A DNA stretch of 64,000 nucleotides, taken from assembly GCF_002355635.1 (NCBI RefSeq), contig NZ_AP017559.1, forward strand, positions 62,001 to 126,000, in the 5' to 3' direction. This DNA comes from Halopenitus persicus (GTDB lineage: Archaea > Halobacteriota > Halobacteria > Halobacteriales > Haloferacaceae). The position numbers and the translations under genes were made by a program. The notes under the pieces are model-generated. The model was given only the letters and a program-made list of their open reading frames with translations, was not told where the DNA came from and ran no database searches. Of the stretch, positions 9,728-16,882 are shown in pieces (the first letter of the stretch is position 1; the number at the start of each line of letters is the position of its first letter).

Positions 9728-10782
9728 TAGTAAACATTAGAAATAATTGCTCACGTTTGGAAGCGACAGTTGATCAAGAGCAGTATCGATCGCCGTCGTG
9801 AGTTCATCGAGCGAGTCAAAGAATCGGTTGCTCAGAGCATCCTGGAGTTGTCGCCAGCACTCTTCGACAGGATTGAGTTCCGGCGAATACGCAGGCAACG
9901 TGACGAAGGCAAGGTCGTCACGGGCCGCCAGATCCGTGACGGCCGACGCCTGGAAGTACGGCGCTCCGTCTAGCACAACGATCAAGTCTTCTTCAAATTC
10001 TTTGCATAACGCGAGAATGAAATGTTTTGCGTGCTCGGCGGTGACGTACTCGGTGAACCGTGAGAAAAAGCAGTCACCGTTTTCCGTGACTGCGCCGAGT
10101 AGACACGTCCAGTCACGTTGGCCAGAGAGTTCGACGCTCGGCCGCGTGCCGCGCGGAAACCACGCGGCACGCGGCTCAACCTGGACAGATTTTTTCGTCT
10201 GATCGATACAGACTACTGTGGCGTCCATCTCCGCTCGCTTTTTTTGATCTCGTCGTGGAACTCCTCTTGGTCGGATTCCTCAGATTCAGCGGCTGTACGT
10301 CGAGGTTTTTGATAGCTGAGTCCAGCTTCTTTCAGCAACCGCCGACAACTCGGAGAAGAGTACTCGACGCCGTAGGTTTCTTCGAGAAATTCCTGAACGA
10401 GCGCCGGCGTCCACGCCGGCGCGTCGATCCCAACTTCCTCGGGCGGTTCGTGAACAGTTCGTTCGAACTCTTTTTGCTGTGATTCTGAGAGCTTTCGTTT
10501 TCTCCCAGATCGATGAGCATCAGACACAGCTTGCTCAAGCGGTTCGTCCGTATCAAGTCGCATCAACCAGCTGTAGATCGTTCTTCGCCCGGTGTCATGC
10601 CACTCTGCAAGTTCGGTCTGCGTGACACCGTCCTTGTACGCGATCGCAGCTAACAACCGTTGAGTCGGCTTGTTTCCGTCAACATTGTTGAGGGCGTCTT
10701 GGAGTTCTTCGACGGAGATCTCGTCGAGATGATCCATTGAGTATAGTAACAATCTTTGAGCGGAAAGTTCTAACGATTACTA
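9728..10782 (-). mobile_element. IS630-type element, copy 3 (1055 bp)
   Basis: Same length and ends as the other copies, with TA at 9726-9727 and 10783-10784. The left end differs slightly (TAGTAAACATTAGAA). It abuts the start of the membrane-protein gene. Confidence 0.92.
9737..10737 (-). CDS. IS630-type transposase, two frames (copy 3)
   Basis: HTH frame from ATG 10737 and DDE frame 9737-10228, joined by a -1 shift at the A7 run. Intact catalytic residues are in CIDQTKK, VVLDGAPYF and SPELNPVEECW. It differs from the other copies by scattered substitutions only (for example DALNNVDGN). Confidence 0.88.
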
Positions 10783-11101
10783 TAGTTTGATATGGGTTAT
10801 TCTGTGTTATCACTGTATTGCCCCCCGGCCGTTGACTGGTTCATTCTGCTTGACTAAGCTGAAACTATGTGTGACATACGCAGTTTCGTTCTATTTGATA
10901 GTTCGGCTAAATAAGGATGAAAACAACATCTTGTAACGTGCGCTATGACACCTCGGTAGATCCACTGTATCGGCCGATTTTCGGAAGGACGAGACAGGTG
11001 TGGCGACTGTTCCACGACATCCTGAATTCCCGCTATCTTCGTTGTCTTCGATACGATCTGGCACAAGCTGTTTACTAACCGCGGGGAAGAAACGATTACC
11101 T
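10783..11101. other. intergenic stretch with one possible short ORF
   Basis: No confident gene. A 53-residue plus-strand frame with a plausible ribosome site (AGGATGA) runs 10917-11078 (MKTTSCNVRYDTSVDPLYRP...). It has no recognised relative, and I cannot tell whether it is a small gene or a leftover. Confidence 0.25.
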
Positions 11102-11677
11102 ATGGATCAGACTCCCGACGCATTCGCTGCTGCGCTGTCCTCGAGTGATACCGACCGCGTGAATCGAGCCATCGACACCGTCGAGGATCTGTCGGTCGAG
11201 AAGCGAGCGGCCCTGTTCAATGACTGTCTTGAGCGGTGTCGCGAGTGCTACGAGAGTAACGATGGCTATCAACGCCAATCCGCTGTACGCTTTATCGCCT
11301 CGTTGTATCCACGGCTCGCGTTTCGTACGGTCGGAGCTGAGTCTCCCGACGAGGCATTGCCGGACGGCTGGACGCTCGATGAGGCCGCAATTCATCGCCA
11401 ACAACTTTGCGAGTTCTATCTGACGGCTCTCGTCGACGACGACGGACGAGTACGACGGACCGCAGCCAAGGCCCTCAAACAACTGGCAGTAGCCGCAGAG
11501 CTGATCGGCGCCGACGACGAACTCCAAACGATACTGACCGAGTTGGAAACGATGGCCGAGGATATCAACGACGAGGAGGTGAAGAAACACGTCGATCAGG
11601 CGTACGGGAACGTCGCGTTCCACGCGGAGAAACCAGGATCGTTGCTTCCCGAAGGGCTCCGCGGCTCGATCGAGTAG
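11102..11677 (+). CDS. HEAT-repeat-like protein
   Basis: A 191-residue acidic, mostly helical protein. Segments such as YQRQSAVRFIASLYPRLAF and DDDGRVRRTAAKALKQLA have the paired-helix, basic-turn pattern of HEAT repeats, which mediate protein contacts. The ATG at 11102 follows a short leader, and the long upstream extension from 11000 is not coding-like. It stands alone between IS copy 3 and origin 2. Partner and role are unknown. Confidence 0.7.
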   Translation: MDQTPDAFAAALSSSDTDRVNRAIDTVEDLSVEKRAALFNDCLERCRECYESNDGYQRQSAVRFIASLYPRLAFRTVGAESPDEALPDGWTLDEAAIHRQQLCEFYLTALVDDDGRVRRTAAKALKQLAVAAELIGADDELQTILTELETMAEDINDEEVKKHVDQAYGNVAFHAEKPGSLLPEGLRGSIE

Positions 11678-11817
11678 CGGTCTCCAGATTGAGGACGGGA
11701 TGTCCCAGCTTCCCACCGTATCCGGATTTCCAGTTCGTCGCTACCGTGAGTGAGCGTTACTGGCCGAGGTCGCCTGGTGATACGTGTACATCATTGTTAC
11801 CAATCAGAATTCTGTTT

Positions 11818-12212
11818 CCCCCACCCCCGGGGTTGTCCGCAATTCCACGCTAGTAGTGTGTTGGAACCCAAACGGGAGTAGATCTCTTATATTTAAACGC
11901 ATTTAGAAATATCTGTTAATCGCCTTAATACTGCTTCTACCTACTACTTACTACTATATATAGAAAAATTTATATTATATATTACCGAAAGATCACCGAA
12001 TTATGCTGGAGTGGCGAGTTTAGTGAAATTCGCGACGACGACATCTGCTTTCCCCACCCCCTCTATTTTCTCAGATAATTGCGGACGCCCCCGGGCCCCC
12101 AGGTGGAAATATTCCCGGTGAACCCCGAACGAGGGGTGGATCATCCACCACGATCTATTCCGGACATAACGGGGGGATACTCGGACGAATAGGACATTAC
12201 GGACACGGGGGT
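11818..12212. repeat. origin 2, left boxes and AT-rich core
   Basis: A G-rich box ending GTCCGCAATT occurs forward at 11818-11844 (CCCCGGGGTTGTCCGCAATT core) and reverse at 12077-12100. Shorter related boxes, rich in GGACA and a G-run, lie at 12159-12177 and 12196-12212. Between them, 11876-12003 is almost purely A/T. The layout matches a haloarchaeal origin upstream of its initiator gene. No gene is visible between 11678 and 12243. Confidence 0.7.
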
Positions 12213-12243
12213 TTATGTGGATAGCGTACACGGGGTATGGATA

Positions 12244-13608
12244 ATGGACTCGTCCCCGTACTCGACGACTTCAGAAATCTTTGCGGTCGGCGGTGAGGGC
12301 TACCTCAAAGAGGGACATACTCCAACGACACTCCCGGAGCGACAGGACGAGATTCTGAAACTCCGTCGATCGTTGAAGCCTGCAGCTCGTGGTGCCGGCG
12401 CCGAGAATACGTTCCTGTCAGGCAAAGCGGGGCAAGGGAAGACAGCGACAGCGAAAGCAGAACTCGCAGAGTTAGAGGCGTTTGCCGACAACCAAGATCT
12501 CGATCTGACAACTGTATTCTTCTCCTGTGAAGGTATCTCCTCAAGCTATACGCTTGCGTGTGGGCTCTGTGAGGAACTCGGTGGTGAGAATCCCAACGGT
12601 CACTCGATGCAGAAGGTACTCGAGCACCTCTGGGACGCGATGAACGAGATCGGTGGAACCATCATCATTGTCCTCGACGAGATCGACAATCTCGGCACGG
12701 ACGACAAGATCCTCTACTCTCTCCCCCGAGCACGGGATAAGGACTACGTCAACGACGACGTCTACCCGTCGATCATCGGAATTAGTAACGATCTCCAGTG
12801 GCGCGATAATCTGGACCCTGCCGCGAAGGACAGTCTCTACGACGACTCGATCTTCTTTGCACCGTATGATGCGAATGAACTCCGCGACATTCTCTCTCGG
12901 CGTGCGAGCAAGGCGTTTCGGGACACATCATTAGTATACGAGACACCTGCCGGCGAAGAGATCGAGATCGGTGTCAACCTCGACGACGGTGACGGATCGC
13001 TGGTCGAAAGCTTCGAGACAATTGACGCCGATCGGACCGAGTGTACGCTCTTGCGTATTGACTCTGACGTGTTGTCGGGCGATGTGATCCCACTCTGTGC
13101 CGCGTACGCCGCACAGGACAAAGGGAGCGCTCGCCAGGCGATCAAATATCTCCGGAAGGCTGCTGCGATCGCTGAATCCGAGGGCGAGACACACGTCGAG
13201 GAAACGCACGTCCGAACCGCCAAGGGCGAAGCCGAGCGAGAGCTCGTTATCGAGGGGATGGAACAGCTCACGACACAGGGACACCTTGCGCTGGCAGCGG
13301 TGACGATTCTCGAACTTGGAGGCCACACCGGGATCCGGACTCGAGACGTCTACGAGGTCTACAAGTCGATTTCAGATCACATCAACGCCGATCAACTGGC
13401 TCAGCGACGGATGCGAGATCACCTCATCGAACTCGATATGCTGAGCATCATCCGCGCACGCAAATCCGCATCCGGGTCCGTCGGTGGCAAGGCGTACACG
13501 TTCGAACTCCGTGTCGAGCCGGCGACGGCCATCGACGTCCTCGAAGCCGTCTCCCGATTTGACTCACTTAACTTCGATGGGCTATCAAAAAACTGGCTGA
13601 ACAAGTAG
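12244..13608 (+). CDS. cdc6: Orc1/Cdc6 replication initiator 2
   Basis: AAA+ origin-binding initiator of ~454 residues: P-loop GKAGQGKT (about 60-67), Walker B IIVLDEID (about 141-148), GISND (about 179), and a C-terminal winged-helix region with LTTQGHLALAAVTILE. I start at the ATG at 12244 because the upstream GTG at 12217 overlaps the last origin box. Compared with initiator 1 it carries an extra ~48 residues (about 230-278, ...TPAGEEIEIGVNLDDGDG...) between KAFRD and DVIPLCAAYAAQD. It is flanked by its own box family. Confidence 0.9.
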   Translation: MDSSPYSTTSEIFAVGGEGYLKEGHTPTTLPERQDEILKLRRSLKPAARGAGAENTFLSGKAGQGKTATAKAELAELEAFADNQDLDLTTVFFSCEGISSSYTLACGLCEELGGENPNGHSMQKVLEHLWDAMNEIGGTIIIVLDEIDNLGTDDKILYSLPRARDKDYVNDDVYPSIIGISNDLQWRDNLDPAAKDSLYDDSIFFAPYDANELRDILSRRASKAFRDTSLVYETPAGEEIEIGVNLDDGDGSLVESFETIDADRTECTLLRIDSDVLSGDVIPLCAAYAAQDKGSARQAIKYLRKAAAIAESEGETHVEETHVRTAKGEAERELVIEGMEQLTTQGHLALAAVTILELGGHTGIRTRDVYEVYKSISDHINADQLAQRRMRDHLIELDMLSIIRARKSASGSVGGKAYTFELRVEPATAIDVLEAVSRFDSLNFDGLSKNWLNK

Positions 13609-13626
13609 CGGACGTTGAGGTAGCGA

Positions 13627-13669
13627 CATCCGGATTGTCGGGGGTCTCCCCCCGGGGGTGTCCGCAATT
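13627..13669. repeat. origin 2, right boxes
   Basis: A short box (CATCCGGATTGTCGGGGG) is followed by the long box at 13646-13669 (GGGTGTCCGCAATT end). It mirrors the left boxes across the initiator gene. The TnpB fragment begins immediately after it. Confidence 0.65.
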
Positions 13670-13671
13670 GC

Positions 13672-13916
13672 TGAACAAGGAGTGCAACGACTGTGGATAC
13701 GAACTCGACGGTGACTACAACGCGGCGAAGAACATCGGAAAGCGACTGCTAACTGTACCGGAGGGCAAACGCCCCTCCGGGTTGGGCGACGGTCAACTCG
13801 CCCTCAAGTCCGGGACGGTGAACGGGAACGGGGAGTACACCCCCGACGACCCATTCGAGTCGACAGACCGGGAATCCACGGGCAAGCCCCACCCTCAAAG
13901 CGCCGAAAGCGCTTAG
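13672..13916 (+). pseudogene. tnpB: TnpB C-terminal fragment with right-end hairpin
   Basis: Begins at NKECNDCGYELDGDYNAAKN, the second half of the TnpB zinc ribbon plus the final catalytic aspartate region, and runs through the variable acidic tail to a TAG at 13914-13916. The rest of the protein is absent. The stop codon lies inside a strong hairpin (13887-13923, CCCCACCCT...AGGGTGGGG with an inner AAGCGC/GCGCTT stem). In IS200/IS605 elements this position is the right end and the source of the guide RNA scaffold. It is a remnant fused to the edge of origin 2. Confidence 0.75.
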
Positions 13917-13923
13917 GGTGGGG
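13887..13923 (+). ncRNA. possible remnant of IS605-type right-end / guide-RNA hairpin
   Basis: A two-tier stem-loop overlaps the end of the tnpB fragment: a 9-bp outer stem and a 6-bp inner stem. In intact elements the 3' part of tnpB and the right end are transcribed as the guide RNA. Whether anything is made here is unknown. Confidence 0.35.
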
Positions 13924-13960
13924 TAGTTGACCTCATCGCGTAGACAGCAGGAAAACTAAA

Positions 13961-13981
13961 TATGTGTATATCCTACACATA
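13961..13981. promoter_or_regulatory. perfect 8-bp inverted repeat, probable toxin-antitoxin operator
   Basis: TATGTGTA (13961-13968) and TACACATA (13974-13981) are separated by 5 bp. The repeat ends 3 bp before the antitoxin ATG, as expected for autoregulation by an RHH-type antitoxin. Confidence 0.65.
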
Positions 13982-13984
13982 GAT

Positions 13985-14380
13985 ATGGCCGAAGAGAAAA
14001 CCCGGGTCGATTTCAACGCCCCGAAGTCCCTCGTCGAGCGGGCCGACAGCGTCGTCGAGATCCTCGATATCTCTCGAACTCGCCTGCTCATCGATGCTCT
14101 TGAGGACGAACTCGAAGACCTCGCTAACGATGAGGAGTTCCGGCGACGGCTGAGCGACGCCTATTATGGCGGTCGCGTTGACTATGACACGGTCGAGGCA
14201 ATCCTTGGTCGCGAGGAGGCAATGCGAATGAAACTCCTCCGGGCATCGATCGACCGGACACCCGCTGTGCCCCAGCTCGAGGACGATCTCCCGAGTGACG
14301 ATACCTACTACGACGGCGAGATATCCGAATGGGCGGACTCGGATTCGTCTCAATCCGACGATGAGTCCCACGCCCGATGA
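13985..14380 (+). CDS. RHH-type antitoxin-like protein
   Basis: A 131-residue acidic protein. Residues ~5-45 (KTRVDFNAPKSLVERADSVVEILD...TRLLIDALEDELEDL) have the beta-strand plus two-helix pattern of ribbon-helix-helix repressors. The rest is an acidic tail that could wrap a toxin. I start at MAEEKTRV (13985), because the in-frame start at 13964 lies inside the palindrome. It overlaps the PIN gene by 4 bp (ATGA), so the two are translationally coupled. It probably represses its own promoter through the palindrome at 13961-13981. Confidence 0.75.
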   Translation: MAEEKTRVDFNAPKSLVERADSVVEILDISRTRLLIDALEDELEDLANDEEFRRRLSDAYYGGRVDYDTVEAILGREEAMRMKLLRASIDRTPAVPQLEDDLPSDDTYYDGEISEWADSDSSQSDDESHAR

Positions 14381-14940
14381 TGGCGGAGAAAGCCGTTGTC
14401 GTCGTTGACACCAACGTCCTGTTGAACCTCGCTACCCCCGTCGTCGACGGCCGTTCGAAAGCTCCCTCCGGTTCGGATCCACTCAAGGCACTGCTCACCA
14501 CGTACGAGGTCCACGTCCCCACCAGCCTGCTTGGGGAACTCACCGACACAACTGGGAGCGACGATCTACTGTCCGCAGCTGCCGACCTCGTGCTGCAGGC
14601 AGCAGATCAGCTGGCGACACACGAAATCGACGCCCAGACCGATGAACCTCTCGACTATGGGCTCGATCGCGGGGAATCCGAATGTATCTGGCTGGCGAAC
14701 GAGTTAGCAGCGGACCTCTTCATCACAGACGAATTCAATACAACCAACTACCTGTTTGTCAATCTCGCACTCGACGATCGGAATATCCTGTTCACGACAC
14801 CGCACATCCTCTGTACGCTCGCAACCTATGAGATTCTTCCTCGAGAATACGTTTCGGCTGCACTGACGTACTACGTCGAAACGAAGAACTGGGATGTCCA
14901 GTACGTCGCCCAGCTTCGACAGGACCAGCTCCAAGATTAA
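14377..14940 (+). CDS. PIN-domain ribonuclease (toxin-like)
   Basis: A 187-residue protein with the PIN acidic residues: VVVDTNVLL at the N-terminus, GESECIW in the middle (about residue 105) and ITDEFNT (about 120). PIN toxins cleave RNA with Mg2+ or Mn2+. It is longer than most VapC proteins; the extra C-terminal helices (EYVSAALTYYVETKNW) are common in haloarchaeal members. The gene overlaps the RHH-type antitoxin gene. The pair probably stabilises the plasmid. Confidence 0.75.
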   Translation: MMAEKAVVVVDTNVLLNLATPVVDGRSKAPSGSDPLKALLTTYEVHVPTSLLGELTDTTGSDDLLSAAADLVLQAADQLATHEIDAQTDEPLDYGLDRGESECIWLANELAADLFITDEFNTTNYLFVNLALDDRNILFTTPHILCTLATYEILPREYVSAALTYYVETKNWDVQYVAQLRQDQLQD

Positions 14941-15025
14941 CATCCTCCCCGCGTTTGAAGCGCACGCCTACGGGTGCACAACCCGACTCCGGTAGGGATT
15001 TGACAGCCGAGATGGAGGTCCCTGT

Positions 15026-15757
15026 ATGGCACTCCGTGCCGAGTACGAGATCGGCTGCGACGTCCTCCCGCTCGTGAACGTAGCCGAGGCGGTCCCCGAC
15101 GCGGGGATCGACCTGGCGATCAACCCGGGAATGAACGAGCGACCGCGCTTCACTGCCCGTGTCACCGGGACCGATGAGACTGTCGTGGCGGTCGAGGCCG
15201 AGTTCGAACGGACGCCGTTCGTCGATGAGTACACGCTCGTTGAACACACGGATGACGCGAGCCGGTACACGATCCTGCCGGGTACGAGCCTCGAAGAGCA
15301 ACTCGGCGACCACCTCGACGACCTGGCGGACCTGCGAGCGCTGTACGAAGTGCCGATCCACGTCGAACGTATCCACGCCACACCGGCAGGGTGGATCCAA
15401 CGCGCGCGTTTCGCGGACCGCGCCGCGTTCGACGATCTTCGCGAGTTCTGGCAGCGCAACGTTTCGTTTCGACTTCACCGGCTCACCCACATCGGCGGCG
15501 ACGCCGACGAACGCTTCGGTGACGATTCGGGCAACGATCTCACCGACGCCCAGCTGGCCGCCGTCCGGACCGCCTACGAACTCGGCTACTTCGAGATCCC
15601 GCGCCGTGCGTCGCTGAAAGACGTAGCCAATGAACTCGACATTTCGGCCTCCTCCTGCTCGGAGCGACTCCGCCGAGCTCAGACCCACCTCTTCGAGATC
15701 CACGTCGAGGGGACCAACCGGCAACGGCAATCCCTACTTAAAACGCCGCACGACTGA
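15026..15757 (+). CDS. Bat-type HTH transcription regulator
   Basis: A 243-residue haloarchaeal regulator. The N-terminal ~170 residues form the sensor-like domain of bacterio-opsin-activator relatives (LVEHTDDASRYTILPGTS...). The C-terminal ~55 residues are the characteristic helix-turn-helix (LTDAQLAAVRTAYELGYFEIPRRASLKDVA...ISASSCSERLRRAQ). Members regulate nearby metabolic genes; the ligand is unknown. It lies 41 bp before an alpha/beta hydrolase gene on the same strand and may control it. Confidence 0.85.
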   Translation: MALRAEYEIGCDVLPLVNVAEAVPDAGIDLAINPGMNERPRFTARVTGTDETVVAVEAEFERTPFVDEYTLVEHTDDASRYTILPGTSLEEQLGDHLDDLADLRALYEVPIHVERIHATPAGWIQRARFADRAAFDDLREFWQRNVSFRLHRLTHIGGDADERFGDDSGNDLTDAQLAAVRTAYELGYFEIPRRASLKDVANELDISASSCSERLRRAQTHLFEIHVEGTNRQRQSLLKTPHD

Positions 15758-15797
15758 GAGTCAGAGATAGCCGCATCACCCGACTACAGGAACACCT

Positions 15798-16622
15798 ATG
15801 CCGACGACACCGACCACATCGGCTGCGGACGGTATCGAAATCGCGTACGAATGCCACGGTGACGGCCAGCCACTGATCTGTCTCCACGGTGGGATGGCTC
15901 CCCGACAGTACTGGCAGCCCGTGCTGCCACTTCTCGACGACTTCGCCGCCGTCGTCCCCCAGCGCCCTGGATTCGGCACCTGTCTCGACGACCCCGACGA
16001 GACCGGGCCAGACGAAGTACTGGAACGGGAGGTCACGTACGTCCGTGCGCTCGTGGACGAGCTCGACGGCACACCGGTCCTGCTGGGCCACTCCTTTGGC
16101 GCGCTCACCGCCATCGAGACGGCCCGAACTCTCACCGCCGACGGCGAATCCGACGTTATCGAGGCCGTCGTCGCCTACGAACCGGCGATCCTACCGGAGG
16201 CGTTCGCCGAGCACGCCGACCTAGCCGACCGTATGCAGGACCGTCTCGACAACGGCGATCGTGAAGGCGCACTGAAACTGTACGTCGAGCAGGTCGTACT
16301 CGGAGGTGGGGTTGACGACCTGGATGCCTGGCTTACCGAGTGGCCCGTTTGGCCAGACTGTGTCGATCTCGTTGAGGAAGTGATTCGGATGAACCACGCC
16401 GTTGAGCGCTACGAACTACCCGAGACGCTCGACGTTGCCGTGCCCGTGCTTGTGCTCACGGGTACCGAAGGTCCCGAGTTCCTCCGCGAGAGCGCTCGCG
16501 ACGTGGATGAAGCACTCTCGGACAGTCGGCTGGTTGATTTCGACGGCGTCAGCCACGCCGGCCCGAGCGAGGCGCCCGACCAAACCGTCAAAGAACTTCG
16601 ATCATTCCTTCGAGGGGTGTAA
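15798..16622 (+). CDS. alpha/beta hydrolase
   Basis: A 274-residue alpha/beta-hydrolase fold enzyme. The oxyanion-hole region is LICLHGGMAP, the nucleophile elbow is GHSFG (serine at about residue 98), a late acid lies near LVLTGTEGPEF, and the catalytic histidine is in DGVSHAGPSEAPD. It has no signal peptide, so it is cytoplasmic. Substrate cannot be told from sequence; esterase or haloperoxidase-like activity is possible. It follows the Bat-type regulator closely and the two may form a regulatory pair. Confidence 0.85.
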   Translation: MPTTPTTSAADGIEIAYECHGDGQPLICLHGGMAPRQYWQPVLPLLDDFAAVVPQRPGFGTCLDDPDETGPDEVLEREVTYVRALVDELDGTPVLLGHSFGALTAIETARTLTADGESDVIEAVVAYEPAILPEAFAEHADLADRMQDRLDNGDREGALKLYVEQVVLGGGVDDLDAWLTEWPVWPDCVDLVEEVIRMNHAVERYELPETLDVAVPVLVLTGTEGPEFLRESARDVDEALSDSRLVDFDGVSHAGPSEAPDQTVKELRSFLRGV

Positions 16623-16672
16623 CTCCGAGACGGGTTATAATAGGCAGATATGCGACGAGTTCGAATCGTAGT

Positions 16673-16715
16673 CCTAACCAACAAATAGTGCTAATACCCG
16701 AAGTTGTTGGTTAGG
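16673..16715. promoter_or_regulatory. palindrome copy A, upstream of the polymerase
   Basis: Perfect 12-bp inverted repeat CCTAACCAACAA (16673-16684) / TTGTTGGTTAGG (16704-16715), half-sites 31 bp apart. A second copy (19042-19083) overlaps the stop of the same polymerase gene. The 16716-16882 stretch holds a likely TATA box (CTTATTAG, about 16836-16843) and no gene. Confidence 0.7.
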
Positions 16716-16882
16716 TGTTGCCAGTGATCCCGGAAATCATCCCGGAAGAGAAAGAGGACGCACAAACGACACAAAATAGAGTGTTAGAGAGGCTTTGACG
16801 CCATTCCGTTGAGGTTCGGAAACGACACGCATCGGCTTATTAGACACGCAATCGTCCAGTTTGGTAGAGGCGTGAGTCACAG

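Noticed and set aside
14792-15730. A 312-residue antisense frame opposite the Bat-type regulator
   Set aside because: It covers the end of the PIN gene and the whole regulator gene on the other strand, and its composition is that of a shadow frame in GC-rich DNA.
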